A stretch of DNA of 64,000 nucleotides, taken from assembly GCF_035083965.1 (NCBI RefSeq), contig NC_089732.1, forward strand, positions 9,253,424 through 9,317,423, written 5' to 3'. Shown one piece after another: positions 22,364-34,975 of this stretch (positions within the stretch are counted from its first letter, which is position 1; each line of letters begins with the position of its first letter). A model generated the notes under the pieces. That model did not search any database. It was not told where the DNA came from and was given only the letters and a program-made list of their open reading frames with translations. Made by a program: the position numbers and the translations under genes. The DNA comes from Branchiostoma lanceolatum (taxonomy: Eukaryota; Chordata; Leptocardii; Amphioxiformes; Branchiostomatidae).

Positions 22364-25300
22364 TCCAGCATTTCTCTTGTCTCATCATTTTTTGGGTGCC
22401 TATGTTGTTAATTTTCCTTGTTAAAATGGTCATTTTGGGCTTGCGAAAATACTTTTCCATCAATTTCATGTCATGAAGTTCAGACTTTCTAGACGGAATG
22501 GGTGAAAGTTTTTCCGTCCAAACAAGCAAATTTCCATCCTGGGACAGAGGGACGGATCCTGGAGATACTAACGTAATTCCACCAGGGTACATCAATCCGC
22601 CACCCTGAAGTGAAAAGATACATCTAAACAGATCTCCAACACAACGTCGCCAGTATGATGCACTCCTTGTACTGTATATCTAAACTGTCCATACCTGGGG
22701 AGTGCTTCTTCTAGAGATCTCTCAAACACACTGTTTTTCAAAGTGGCAGATTTATGTAAATCAGCGGATTTATGTTAATGGAGGTCCTTCTGACCTGTTT
22801 GAAAGTCAGCCTGTCCCTCTGCACGTCCGCTGGAATGTTGACAGTGATGGTCCCATTCTCTGTACGGGGCTTCTTTGCATCGTTCTCCGAGACAGGCGTC
22901 GGCCAGCGAAACTCCCCCGTCTTCTGCAGCGTAATGGCAGCATCCAGGTATCGGGCACAGTAGTCAACACCTATCACCTGCATCAAAACAATAACATTGA
23001 AAATAGTGAGCAAAAACAATATATATCTCTATAACCTAGGGTGTCTAGCATAGGTTACTGATGTTTGGCAGATGTAACTGAGGAACCCAAGACAATCACA
23101 GCTACAAAATGCTTTCAGGTACAATACATGTATGTGTCGTTTTTGCTTTGAATTCTTTTCTTCTGGGAGGGGAGTTTGGACTTCCGTTCAAAGTGCAAAC
23201 TAGGTATTTGTATTTACAATGATTCACAAGTTTCAGTGTCTTGTCAAATATACAAGTGGCAGTGAGAATATACTGTAATTCTTGTTTCTTTCACTGTTAC
23301 TTTATGTTCACTGTTTTCACGGTCACCTCAGTCTGCTTCTCTCCTCTTTTTGGACTGACCTCACAAACTGACTGCATAAGATGCTGGTGTTGGGATTCTA
23401 TAGTAGTTAGCCATTGTTCTTGCTCCCAGTACATGTATCACTATTAGGATTCTATAGTGCTTAGTCATTGTTCCCAACGGGACTGGCCTGTTCTCACCTA
23501 AGTGACCTTTGAATATATGCAGTGGAATTACGGCATTCACTGCGTAAGGTTGTGTAAGTGTCTCCTCTCACTTTCAACACTAGTACTAGAGCTGGTCATG
23601 AGAGTATGTAATATATGTCTGTACAAAAACTTGAGGACGAACCTCCTTGAAAGTTTTGGCCAGCTGGTACCCTACTCCACCAGTCCCACATCCCAACTGC
23701 ACGGCGTTCTGGAGCGGACAGCCATAATGGTTCGCCTTCTCCACACAGAAATCCGCCAGGGCCTTGGAGTCGTTCTGACCACCATCCCCATACTGCAGGG
23801 CCAACATGGCCGCTAGGAACTCTTCTGTTTCGTGGTGGAACTGTTTGTTGGTGCTCGCCATCGGAACGACCTCCAGACCGACTGTTTCTGGCACAGTCAG
23901 GTCATTTTCTGGTTACCATGGGGATAGATTAACATGATTAGTATTCCTATAAATTTGTGTGGTGGAGAGAAGATTGGGGTAAACATTTTCTTTTGGTGAC
24001 ACTGGAACAAATCTAAAACAGTAGAGTTATTCTGCAAAGGAGCATCCACATCAATTGTTGGGTCAAAATATTGAATGCACAACAATGTATCTGCACAACC
24101 TCTAAACATGAGGGCACAATATATTTTCACGGCAGATTTCTTCATGAAAAAGAGTGACTTTCTAAAAACGATCCTGTAATTCTAAGAATTGTTTTGACAA
24201 AGAAATTCAGCTCAAATTTTAAATAGAATTTACCAGGGACACGAAAATCATAGCAAGCAGTTGCATCAAAATGTTGTGCAAGTGAACCCTTCTTCAAACA
24301 ATGTGGAACCTCTGTTAGAAAGGAAACCTGGAGCAGAGAAACTGCAAAAATAACAGACACCCACAGGTGATTCCCTTTTCTGCCATATACAGAAGGATTG
24401 CTTGAAACAGGGACAGTTCTTTCTCCCTGTGCAGTTAGAAAACCCTATTCTTGCTGAAAAGTAGCAGAAACCCAAGATAGTACGGCATCGCTTCAAATAA
24501 ACATGTCAGTTACTCGATGAATGCTGGACACGACAAATGCAGGAACCACTGCAGCGAGTTGGTTAGGATTAGGAAAGCAGAAAATAATAAGCGGACAAAT
24601 GAGCATACATGAAGTTTCAGCACAACTTTCACAAGTTTGCAAAAACCACTGATCATTCAACATGCTCTAGAAATTAGAAGCATTTTATGACAATGATCTG
24701 CACACACAATGTACATTATGAAATTATGACGCCAATATTCTGGTTCCTTCTGTTTAGCAGAAGGACCAGTCCATGTTTTTGAAGTTGAAAGAAAAAACCC
24801 AAGTCCAACTGATTTACAAGGGCCATGAAGTTATTCAGACAGATGTTGAAATAATGACAATTGACATGCAGGTTCTACATACACTTTGAAAGAGACAGGA
24901 CACAAACAAAACTTCTTTGATTTCATAACAATGAAAAATGTCTCCCAAAAGACACCTCAAAACAAAACTGCTCCTCTAGAGCAACAGTTGGAACATTTAA
25001 ATCTTGAAGCATAACTAAGACTTGCTATTTAGCTGTAACGTTGGGTAACATAAATTCGCGGGGTACTTAAATTCGGGATTTTTCGAAAATGGGGTATTTA
25101 GGGATATGTGCTAGATGCAACATCAGTAATACCGCTAGAAATGCAAACTTGACAGACTAACGTATTCAGAACACTGTCTGAAAAGCTTCGATAACCATGC
25201 ATTCGAAGTTGGCTACGTCAAAAACTCTCCGTCCCTTATTGTCACAGTCTGAGGGCTTCGTGGGAGAATTATACTACATAGTTGTTCGCTGGTTTATAAG

Positions 25301-28300
25301 ACAAATGTCACATCCGCTTCCTGCTCAACACAATTATTTACAATACAACTTATTAGAATCTCTTTTGCTAACCTACAACTGGACTCTAAGTGTGATTAAT
25401 CATCAAAACGCCTCTTTGTTGCTGCAACCAATTGCTACGGCACTACGGTGAATTTTCCCGCCGCCATATTCGTTACCCAGAATCCTGCTATTCGGCAGAC
25501 GACAAACGTTGGCGAGGAACACTTTTTTGTCTGTTGTGTGTGATAGTGGACTGATGGCGATATTTTCCTCAAAGTTTGCTCTTAGCACAAGCAGAAACAC
25601 ATGGACATAATAGTATTACCATTTCTACGGCATCCAGCTAACGCCCCGATGAATAATGTACAAATTTCCATGACGGTGGGGGTGAACTTTGAGTGACGTT
25701 CTACCGACTCAACACACGGGTTGTTCCAGAAGGCCTGATGCGTGCGGTACGGCCGTTTTTTCGTGTATTCTTTTTACTTAAAAATATCTATATCCATAGA
25801 ACTCTCCTCAATCCAAGGATGGAACGAATAGCTGCTGTATAAAATGTAATTAGCAGTAAGATATTCAAGACGAATCTTCTCTCCCGAATTAATGTTCACA
25901 CCTGTCCGACAGCACCGTCATTGTGCTTGCGGCGGACGGTAGTTTCAAGTTGAAATATTATGGTGTCAGCACGACTAGAGACAAAATCTACCATATATAT
26001 GACTAGTGCAAAGATAGTACATGATACTGACAGAATAATAGAAAAAAAGGATGGTTTATTGTTCTGCTAGATTGATTTCAGTCAACCATTATCGGAAAAA
26101 TCCCGAATTTATGTTACCCAACGTTACATATCAAGAAATAATGATAGTGGCATCTGCTGAAATTATGTATGTGAGAGGTCACTTCAGCATGGGACTTGGT
26201 ACTCATCTTTCAATATTTTTTGATCTCCATCAAGAAAAAATATATTCTTCTGTAAATAATTGTCATAGAACACGACACCGAGCTTAAGTTATAAACGTCA
26301 ACATTGTCTTCGAACATGTTAGGAGTCAACACTGCGGATACATTTTCAGAACAATCTCAACAAGTGAATGTAAAGAAATATCATACAATGAGTCAAACAA
26401 AGCTGTCACAACAAAACAGTCAGTTTCAGGACGGCTCCATTTTTCCAGCAGGGGTGCAAGGGTTACGCCGAGGACAACTTCAGTGTCATCGACGTTACAT
26501 GACTACGACCTGCGTAGTTTTCCAGCAACCAAATATGACGTATCTAGAAATACCTGTACAGGAGATTTTGATCGGGATGAGTTTGATCGGGATGATATTG
26601 ATCGGGATGTAAAATTAGGATCCTTTGGGGGAATCCCTCGCAAGTCCGGGAAAAGGCAACGTCACAGGACCAGCACAACCTGTTGGGTACAAACTGGACA
26701 GACAGCAGATATGGGTAGGAGGAAATACAGTCAAACCTGTCTGTAATGGCCACTCAAGGAACAAGTCAATTCCGCATTACCCTGTAGGTGTTTGTTGCCT
26801 TTTGTTCTAACATTTTCAAAACCTTTGAAACAGTTAGTGAGATAAGTAGCTGTGAAGAACAATTTCAAATGTTTGTGACAAAGACTGAAAACAAGTCAAG
26901 TGGCCACAATGGCGTGGTGGCCCAAAGAAAAGAGTGGCCACTATAACAAGTTTGACTGAACGAAAGGAACAGAAATCAGGTGTTTATTGACATAACTGAC
27001 AATGCTGCATTGCAATCAAGTTTCAGACGTCCAAAGGACTCCAAAATGTTTTTTTGTACAGAGTTGTTAGATATTAACAAGCCATCTTGAGATTGGGACT
27101 GATATTTGATAATTGCACATACAACTGCAAAAATCATGTTGATGTAAGACATGGTAAGTATATTTCTTTTTAAAAACCTTTTGCCTACTAATACAATGTA
27201 AATGGCTACAAAGCTTATGTCAGCTGCATGTAATGGCAAAGTCGTATTGCACTATTTGATAGTTTTAGCCAATAGAAGTAGCATCATGCTTTATCTCAAT
27301 AGTGGAGGAATGTTTGTTGTCAGCATCTCATTTTCTTATTAATAAGTTTCTCTTACTGTAACTTGTAATTTTGTCTTTCTTAATTAATTTTTTCTCATTT
27401 ACATCTACTTTCAGTCCCATTAAAATATTTCTTTTCTAGTTCTTAGTAATCTTTGTTTAAAAACCTGGGTTTTGAAATTCTTTTTTTTCAAACTGCAACA
27501 ACAGCGAGATATGATAGCACATGCTTTCACTTTATAACAAACATCATGACGAGGTAGGGGTTTTAAATGGAGGCATGCATTTAGTTTTGACTTGCATTTT
27601 TATCAAAATTGGGAAAAGAAGACAAAAGAGGAATGGATTTATAATGTTAGGTAAAAAAGGGAAGAAAATGTTCTGAAGATTTCGCTCAGTTTTGCTGTTG
27701 TTATGAAAAATAGCACTGATGTCAAATTCGAATGAAACATTAACATTTCAATACATTTTGGATCGTAATGTCAATAAAAGCAATTCTATAGATAAGAAGA
27801 CAGCATCAATTGGAAGCTAAACGAGATGTAGATAAATTCATGAAAATTACAGAAAAGGAACAGAAGAAGGTAAACGAGTGGAGTGTTCTGTCTTCTCAGT
27901 GTCTTCAGCCTGTAGAGGAGAATACTGTGCGTTAGCATGCGAGAAGGAGCATTAGACATAAGGGTGGTTTCACAACTCAACATGCCGTTTCCAACCAACA
28001 GGATTTCCATTCCCACAAAGATGACTCTTTTACACCTATATTGTAAGGAAAAAGGCCTAGGGGATGAGCTGTAACTTTATGCTCTGTAACATTGGAATCT
28101 TATAATTGAATATCATCTACCTGCCCTTCTTTGCTAGTAGGATTGTGTTATGAGAAACTTTTTTTCAGTTGGCAGGTTTTGGTCTTCCAAATAACTCTGA
28201 GAGGGTCAAATCATGTCTAAATAACCGGATTACATTTTCAAAAGATTCTCCCCCTTGTTAGACAGGGCTGCCTTTCAAAGTATTTTGCTGTTTGAGTGCT

Positions 28301-31300
28301 GTCTAGTTTCTAATTCAGTTGTTAAGAAGGAGCATTACAAACATATGATTGACCTTCTAATTCTATATTTCTGCGTAAACCATCATGTCTACTTTAATCC
28401 CAGGCATACTGTACTTTTTAAAAAATACGAGACGAGGAAGATGCATAAGCAAACACGTACGAAATGCAACATAGCAGGCACCAGTTTCTATTTCAACCTT
28501 TATGATGGTTTTTGAACGACCAGTGTTTGTTACAGCATTTTTCCGCTTGTCAGAAACCTTCATGAACAAAACTACATCGAGCTTCCTTTTTCTTTTAGAT
28601 ACAATTAGGGTACATGCTTTATTTTGGAAAAGGCAAAAGTTGTGATACCACTCTACGTGTGTGGGGTCAAATTTCAAAAACTTGCTACGCTGTATTTGTC
28701 TCACCTTCCACCCCCGCTCCTAAAATGTACACGTCTGTGTTCACCATGACAACGGGGGACTTCCCGGCACCGGGCAGAGTCCGCGCCACGCGGAAGCCAG
28801 CATGTTGGTAGAAGTGGCGGCGGAAACCCATGCGGGAAAAGCGGGAATTGTAGGTACCATCAGAGGCCCAGGAACCGCCCTGAAACAAATATATAGTAAG
28901 CCTTTTCCACTCAAAACAAGTTTTAAAGATTTTGGCATAAGAACCCCAGAAGGTCCAAGGAGCAGGCCTTCTACTGATGATGAGGAAACAATATTTTCTA
29001 AACATTTGGAAGTTTAAACATTCCTAGCAGTGAAAATCATGGAATTCCTGTGTCGAGTTAATACCAATTTAAAGAATCAGGTGGTAGAAATGTTTCTCCT
29101 AGTAAACATGAATGAGACCTGTCAAAGTTTCCAAGAACTTATTTACCAACATGAGCCCATGACGGGCATCGAAGCAGGGAGATGCATAGTCGTCGTACAG
29201 GTGGTGCTGCTTGTAGCCAGGCAGGCCGTTAAAGTGATCCTCCACCCACTCCCACAAGTTACCGTACACGTCGTGGAAGCCAAGATCATTGGGTGGGTAG
29301 AGGTCAACAGGCTGCAGTGGGGAGACAGAATGTGTACCCATGAGATTCCTTAATTCTATTAAGTCACAGCACACAAACAACTGTTAGAAATGTAAGTCAA
29401 CATAATTTCTGTAGCTGGTATCATATCACCACAATATGACTTCCATTGAAGCCAATATTGCCCTACCGATGATGACCCAAAGGTCAGCCTAAAGTTGGCC
29501 TGTGGATCCTTGTGAAACACAGGGTCAGAGGTCACACCCTTGCTGGGGTCGCCCAGTGCTCCGCCCTGGATCATGTTGAACTCTGCCTCCGTCAGCATGC
29601 GGAACTCCGGACCTTTCCAGGCGCAGAAAGCGCGAGCTTCGTGGTAGTTCACCACCGTCGGCCAGTCCCAGGGCATCTCGATCACGTCAAACATCACACG
29701 CAGCCTGGGGCAATGAGGAGAGAGGGTTGGCAGGTTTAACAATTAAATGCTATAAATTTCCCATGAGGTACATGTACATGCAACACATTCTAGATCTAAA
29801 GGAATGAATAAAAGATACTGTGGATCATTCGACGAAATAGTTTCTTGTCCATTATTTATTTGGTATTTGACAAATCTTTAAATTATTTTAAAATAATTAT
29901 TACTTAATAACACTGAATAGTTTTGCATATAGTTTGCAAAAGTCACTTTGGTTTAGAGATATTCTAAGGTTAACATTGTCTTTCCAAACTGCTGGATGTT
30001 TCAGTGAGAAATACAAGATATATTAAAGGAGGTTACTTGAACTCTGGCTGACACTCATTCCCCTTCTGCTCTCCATTTGTGGTGCCATTCTGGTGTCCAT
30101 TGCTGGTACCGTTCGGGTGTCCATTGCTGGTACCGTTCGGGTGTCCATTGCTGGTACCGTTCTGGTGCCCGTTGCTTGTTCCATTTTGGCCCCCATTTGG
30201 AGGACTGATATCATTGTCATTGATATTTGGTTCACTGTAGGTTGTGGTGAAGTATTCCGGCAGGCAGTGGGAATGGGAAGAAATGACAGCCCCACAGCCG
30301 GACTTACAACCTGAAATGTTATAAACAAATTTTAAAAAAAAACATACCAAGAAAATACAATAGTTCTTTTTACACCAGCCGTTCATTGTTGATTGATAAA
30401 AAGTATGAAAGTCAATCACAGGATCAAAATTCCTCTCTTACCTTTAGTGCAAACCCAGAAGGCGGGGTGTCGTGCTTGACGGAAACATCGCCAGTTCCAG
30501 CCTGAAACAGGACAAAGTGTCGTGACTCAGATGAAGGGTAGTGGATGCTATCTGAAATGTCCAACTTTTTAGAAAATCTATCCAGTTGCTGACTTTATTT
30601 TGCATCACATAATCACAATAATGTTCTTGCCTGACTAAAGCGTGCTCCTTAAGCGGCCGGCCTGACTGTACCGCCCCCGGGAGGGGGTCATTAACCCCAG
30701 CCAGCGAGAGATTGTGTAAACACAGGCTAATTATGATCTTCCTGATCAACCATCATAATCAGTGTCCTGACAGATATACAGTTGTTAAAACAGCACAGTA
30801 ACTGTACATGTCGATGCCTTCTATCAATGATGGTGCGATCAGCTGTGTATGTGATATACGACTTTATCCTTTGAGACTCAAAATCAAACTTTTATAACAG
30901 CTGAAGTGTGCTGTCCTAGATTGTGGACTACCATTTAGTTTGAGGTAGCAATTATGTCAATTAGCAATTATAGTAATCTGGTTATCTGACCAAAGAAACT
31001 ACAGACAATTCTACAGACAATAAGTGAAGTGATTAATCATAAAACAAATGTGACAGGGTCCTTCCTATTGGTGGAGCTGAACTATCAGAAGTATATTTTA
31101 CAGAAGTGATTTGACCTCTGCCCTTTGACCTACCTTCCTTTGTCCAATAGGAGGAGTTCTCGTACCCTCCTTCCTTCACAAACTGCAGGAACTCACGGTT
31201 GGTCACCTTGAACTTGGATGCCTCAAACGTTGGAACACTGCGAGAGAATTTTGAAATGGTAGTTAAAAAAGATAAACTTCACTTTTTACAGAGTGACTGT

Positions 31301-34300
31301 CAAACAGAAATACCACAAGGCAAAAGGAAAGTCACCCTTGCATTTTCAATGCTATAATTGATAATCATAATAATTTTAATGGTTCTTAGTAGCAAATGTG
31401 CTAGATGTTGGCACATCGGCAACCAAATCCATAGTGTTTTTTTCTTGCACGCTGTTTAGACAGATTAACCGAAGAGGCTCGGTGGGTGTCACTCCACCGC
31501 CATGGTAGGAATATCGTGTCAAGTGCCTTTCCCAAGGGCACAGCGTCAGGGCGTGGTGAGTATTAAACCCGGGACCTATTGGTTCTGAGACACTCTAACC
31601 GTTGCGCCACACCGACGCCAATGCCATGGGAGAGTGAAATAAGATATTGCACTATTGAGTACATTGTATATCTGTATCTGTACACCAGCTTTGCAACCTG
31701 TCACATCTAACCTTACATCTACTGTCTTGGCCACACACATGATGAAATTTTCACTCTAAGTCTAACAGTCTCCACACTTACTTGAAAGTTCTCTGACCAT
31801 ACTCCACACACCAACCATAGGAAGGGAAGTCCTCTGGTTTACCAAACGTCACCTCGGCCCCCTCCACACGTAGTAGGGGGTTCTTGTTGATACTCGTGCC
31901 TGGTGGTAGAAGGGGTGAAGGTAGGAAGACTATTAACACAAGTATCAACAAGCCAGTTGATTTCAATTGTGATGGTGGAATGCCTTTTACAATACTTAAT
32001 AGCACATTCAAGCATTGAATAATCATTGAAGACAGTCCTCAAATGTAGTGAAAAAAGAGGTTTTGAAACTTACTTCCAAAGCATAATAAAATTTGGAAAA
32101 TCTGGACAGTTAGAACAGCATGGCCTCAACATAGATTACCATTAATCTTTTTATTGTTAAAAGAAAATCCTGCTATATTTAAGTTTCAAGAATTAGATAG
32201 ACTAACATTTTCTTCTGTGATGTCAATGTACAAAATAACCACAAGAAGAATTCATGACATGCAGCATACCTGTGGTCTCTGGAGCGTACTTCCACTTGGG
32301 CGGGGTCGTTACCATGGTGATGGGCATCTGCCTGATCAGCACGGAGGACGTCTCGATGTGGATCTTCTCGTGCTCAACACCCATCATCACCGCCCACTGG
32401 GGGAAGGGCAGCTGCAGTTAGACTCCTATCTGACAGCTAAGGTACTAGTACTACCAACATTTGTTGTTCTGTAGACATGCAAAATGCACAGTCCAGCTGC
32501 TGCTCTTCGTTCATTCAGACCCTTGTAGTACCTAGTGACAGGAAGGACAGCAAGTTGCCTTGCTGTTTCAGTAGCAGGATACATTTTTACAGCAAGGGTT
32601 TGCTAGCTCTTCCCCTTTTACTCAAAAAGGTAGGATTTCATTTTGCAGTCCTTCTGAAACACGGATGCAGCCCCAACCGAGATGCCCTTACCAGGCTTAT
32701 GCCAGGGTCTCCTAGTTACCAACTAAACGGATCCAAGAGCTCAACTGTGAGGCTGCTAACAGTTGAGCTACAAGGACATCCCTACGCTGCTGTTATATAA
32801 ACACTATGCAGTATGTATCATAGTCACACCTGTCTAATTTTTTTTCAAAAAACCATGACCTCTGACCTACCCATGGGCTGTCCTGAGTGATTGGCAGCTG
32901 GAGGGGCGTGTCCTTGATCAGCTGGCGGATGCGATTGCGCACCAGGCGACGGAACTCAACCGTCTCCTCCAGTGGAGGCCACTGGAAACTGCCTCCCATA
33001 CGGTAGTTCTCCTGTTAGGAACGAAGTTGGCAAACATCAGTGACTGCTTAATGTCCAGTGTTCCCTGGATTCCTTATTCAGAGTACATGTAGTGTAACAG
33101 ATAAACTACTTATTTGTTCACGTTAAGGAGTGGACCGGCCTGCCCCTTGACAGCACCCAAGCGCTGGCACACTACAGAGAGGTGGAGGACAGTGTGCTCA
33201 GCAGCTGCAAAGCGCCCCCACGACCATCCCCGGTCATGGGACTGGTAAGCGGCATAGAGGAGAGAGAAGCATATTGTTTTCCTAGGTTATTATTCTAAAC
33301 AAATATCAATTAGAATAAACCATCTTTAATACCTTGTAGCATTTATCTCGATGAACTGTTCGAGTTATGTCAGTAAGAAATTTAGGATCACTTACTGACA
33401 GCAGACATTCAATTTTTCTTTAAAAAAGCACTTCTTTAAAAAAATCTTACAATCTGACGACGGCGTCGATCCTTACCGTGTCATCCCAGGACATTTCGTC
33501 TACTCCAGTCTCGAACATGGTCTCGAAGTCCAAGTTGACCCTCTCTGTCATCATCCCTGCCAGCATCAGCTTGTTCACGAACACGGTGGCCGTGTGAGCG
33601 TAGTAGAAGATCAGAGGCAGCCGCAGACGGTCAGGACACTTGTAGAAGGCATCTTCATCTGGAAAAAGGAAAGAAAATTTAAGTATATTCATCCTCTTTT
33701 GGATACTTTCAAGCAAAATTAGTCATAGTACAAAAGGACAGACAATTTGTGAATGTTACATACTTTTAGCCACAGGTTTAAGTACCACAGTAACCGCTGA
33801 TTATAAATTCCCAGCATTAACTGATCAGGAAGTTGTGTGTTCAAATAAATTTTCTTCTATCCTTTTTAGTCTATGCTCTCTTTTTCCTTCTTTTTGAACA
33901 ACAATTTCACAGCTAACTTACCCTTGAGCCCAGTGAAGAGGCTTTCGTTCAAGTCAAAGCTGGCTTCAAAATACTCAAGGATGTCACTGGAAAGAACAGC
34001 AAATAAGATATGTCAAACAACATAACAAAATTGACACTTTAAAAAAATATAGTACATGATGCAATTTACACAATGCATGCAAAATCTATTCCTGCTGATG
34101 ACTTAATTTGCATGCCACAAGTAAAGACTAAGTACATTTTACATGAACCAGTAGTGAAAGTTATAATCATGACACTGCGTGTAGCATATACAGCAAGCAA
34201 AGATCATGTGATATGACATCACAAAATCATGCATATATGACAAGTACTGTTTTGTAAAATTTCTGTCTTCTTTTGAATCAGATGGATATTACCAAGGAGA

Positions 34301-34547
34301 TTAAAACCTTGATATTACCAGTAACAAGAAAACAGCTATCATTAGAACATGGCAGCAACCATATGTCATTAGCAAAGAAAGCTGCAATTCTAAAACACCG
34401 CCAAGAGGCTGCTATGAAGGATATAGATGTATCTACCTCCCATAGTAGTTCCTGGTCAATTCCTTACCTTTTACTACAAGAGGAGAGGTCCAGAGGGGCC
34501 ATGCCCGTGGTGCGGTACTTTCCTGTGAGCACTTTGGTCATCGCCAT
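21197..34547 (-). CDS. OvoA: Ovothiol synthase, 5-histidylcysteine sulfoxide synthase (tandem copy B)
   Basis: Second full ovothiol synthase. Exons: 34547-34468, 33986-33922, 33658-33477, 33011-32871, 32396-32270, 31899-31782, 31237-31134, 30501-30442, 30310-30037, 29704-29467, 29311-29147, 28879-28705, 23908-23643, 22977-22795, 22130-22052, 21781-21679, 21290-21197. The sum is 2454 nt (817 aa), in frame. Order: DinB-like domain with HEKIHIE (the HX3HXE iron motif, residues 165-171), FGE-sulfatase domain (WNWRCFRQARHPAFW, MPWDWP, FDARHGLMLGGSW), then methyltransferase with GCGTGGVG. Exon lengths equal copy A except exon 9 (+87 nt, a coding minisatellite) and exon 14 (-3 nt). Start is the Kozak-like ACCATGG, with an in-frame TAA upstream. 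Introns 12 and 9 are enlarged by repeats. This copy keeps the more family-like FGE residues, so it is the better candidate for the ancestral activity. Confidence 0.9.
21581..21634. repeat. Intronic hairpin, 24-bp arms and 6-nt loop
   Basis: TTTTAGGTAAGAACTAACAA plus GAAG at 21581-21604 is complementary, with two mismatches, to 21611-21634. It lies in the last intron of ovothiol synthase B. It is too short to distinguish a tiny transposon relic from a functional RNA hairpin. Confidence 0.6.
22246..22358. repeat. (TG)n / (TATG)n microsatellite
   Basis: Two TG runs separated by AATCACACATGTATG, in an intron of ovothiol synthase B. The long open frames across it on both strands are repeat artefacts. 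Confidence 0.95.
22360..22570. repeat. Interspersed repeat, second copy at 63550-63715
   Basis: Shares TTCTCCAGC, TTGTTAA, GTCATTTT and CAATTTCATGTCAT with 63550-63715. Family unknown. Confidence 0.5.
25034..26128. mobile_element. 1.1-kb DNA transposon with perfect 25-bp terminal inverted repeats
   Basis: The left end begins TGTAACGTTGGGTAACATAA and continues ATTCG. The right end is its exact reverse complement, finishing at 26128. Just inside, both ends also share GGGATTTTTC in inverted orientation. It lies in the large intron between exons 13 and 12 of ovothiol synthase B and helps explain why that intron is about 4.8 kb, versus 1.7 kb in copy A. The one longer open frame inside (from 25197) resembles nothing I know. 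The perfect ends suggest a fairly recent insertion. Confidence 0.7.
26490..26710. other. Intron block shared with ovothiol synthase A (8890-9130)
   Basis: Counterpart of the block at 8890-9130, in the same intron of copy B. It additionally contains three 15-bp repeats of GATCGGGATGA type at about 26567-26610 that copy A lacks. Confidence 0.5.
26728..26958. mobile_element. Short inverted-repeat element (MITE), about 231 bp
   Basis: The left end CAGTCAAACCTGT with ATGGCCACTC is mirrored at the right end, whose reverse complement reads CAGTCAAACTTGT with GTGGCCACTC. No coding capacity. Similar 'CAGGTTAGACTGT' and 'GGTCACT' sequence recurs near 57430-57560. Confidence 0.6.
30078..30185 (-). repeat. 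24-bp coding minisatellite in ovothiol synthase B exon 9
   Basis: About 4.5 copies of a 24-bp unit encode an eight-residue period NGTSNGHP/Q. The repeat lies between the conserved blocks CLPEYFTTTY and LRVMFDVIEMPWDWP. Copy A has only a non-repetitive asparagine/glycine-rich stretch there. All units keep the frame, and the whole exon is 87 nt longer than in copy A. Confidence 0.9.
31440..31622 (-). mobile_element. tRNA-derived SINE (minus orientation)
   Basis: Read on the minus strand it begins GGCGTCGGTGTGGCGCAACG, followed by GGTTAGAGTG (A-box-like). GGGTTTAATACTC then stands in the B-box position. The body contains GCCCTTGGGAAAGGCACTT, a core shared with the elements at 36490 and 46885. 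Intronic in ovothiol synthase B. Confidence 0.75.
33120..33260 (+). pseudogene. Possible retroelement ORF fragment
   Basis: The plus strand reads VKEWTGLPLDSTQALAHYRE and about 25 further residues in one frame, inside an intron of ovothiol synthase B. This looks like the C-terminal tail found in some animal retrotransposon ORFs (KEWTG... pattern), but the identification is from memory and weak. Confidence 0.35.
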
Positions 34548-34737
34548 GGTGATCAACAACTTTGTGTCCTCAGGATGCAGACAATATTAGGGAAAGTTCG
34601 ACACACTGAAGGGGAGAAGAGACAAAAGAGCATGTAAGTTAAAGGCATCAAGAGCACTTTACAAGGCTTGAAACTTGAATAAAAAAAACTCCAATTTCTA
34701 GTCATTCCTACACATAGTAAGTTTCAATAACACTATT

Positions 34738-34766
34738 ATATGTAATGGTATAATACCATTACATAT
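34738..34766. repeat. Perfect small hairpin upstream of ovothiol synthase B
   Basis: ATATGTAATGGTA, three bases, then its exact complement. It lies about 190 bp upstream of the ATG and directly before the partial element at 34772. Confidence 0.6.
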
Positions 34767-34771
34767 CGATA

Positions 34772-34845
34772 TTAAAGGAGCAAAGATACGATGTCGTTGT
34801 GTGGTGAGAACTGATAGAAAATCCAAGCCCTAATAGACTGATCCT
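34772..34845 (+). repeat. End fragment of the element family at 1-215 and 8369-8622
   Basis: TTAAAGGAGCAAAGATACGA is followed by TGTCGTTGTGTGGTGAGAAC, which matches the complement of 8585-8622. Confidence 0.55.
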
Positions 34846-34873
34846 GACTGTCCATCACAATTAACGGTTCGAC

Positions 34874-34975
34874 CAATGAGAGAGTGACTGCATGTCCGTC
34901 AAATATTTGCATTTTTATGTTTTAATTTTGCAATTCTATCTTTTGACGGAGGTGGGCAGGGCTATGGTATCGGTC
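34874..34975 (-). other. Block shared with the copy A upstream region (17400-17505)
   Basis: Contains GACCAATGAG (a CCAAT-type motif on the plus strand) and TTTTGACGGAGGTGGGCAGG. The latter matches 17466-17485 with two changes. It is 330-430 bp upstream of the copy B start, a plausible promoter or 5' leader. Confidence 0.4.

Noticed and set aside
22203..22595. Open frames rich in Cys/Val or Thr/His across the TG microsatellite
   Set aside because: Pure simple-repeat artefact.
25197..25451. 84-aa open frame as a gene
   Set aside because: It lies inside the TIR element at 25034-26128, shows no known motif, and is a length expected by chance in AT-rich DNA.
30078..30185. NGT sequons as N-glycosylation sites
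   Set aside because: No signal peptide is visible at the N-terminus, and the enzyme family is soluble and intracellular. The repeats are better explained as a minisatellite.
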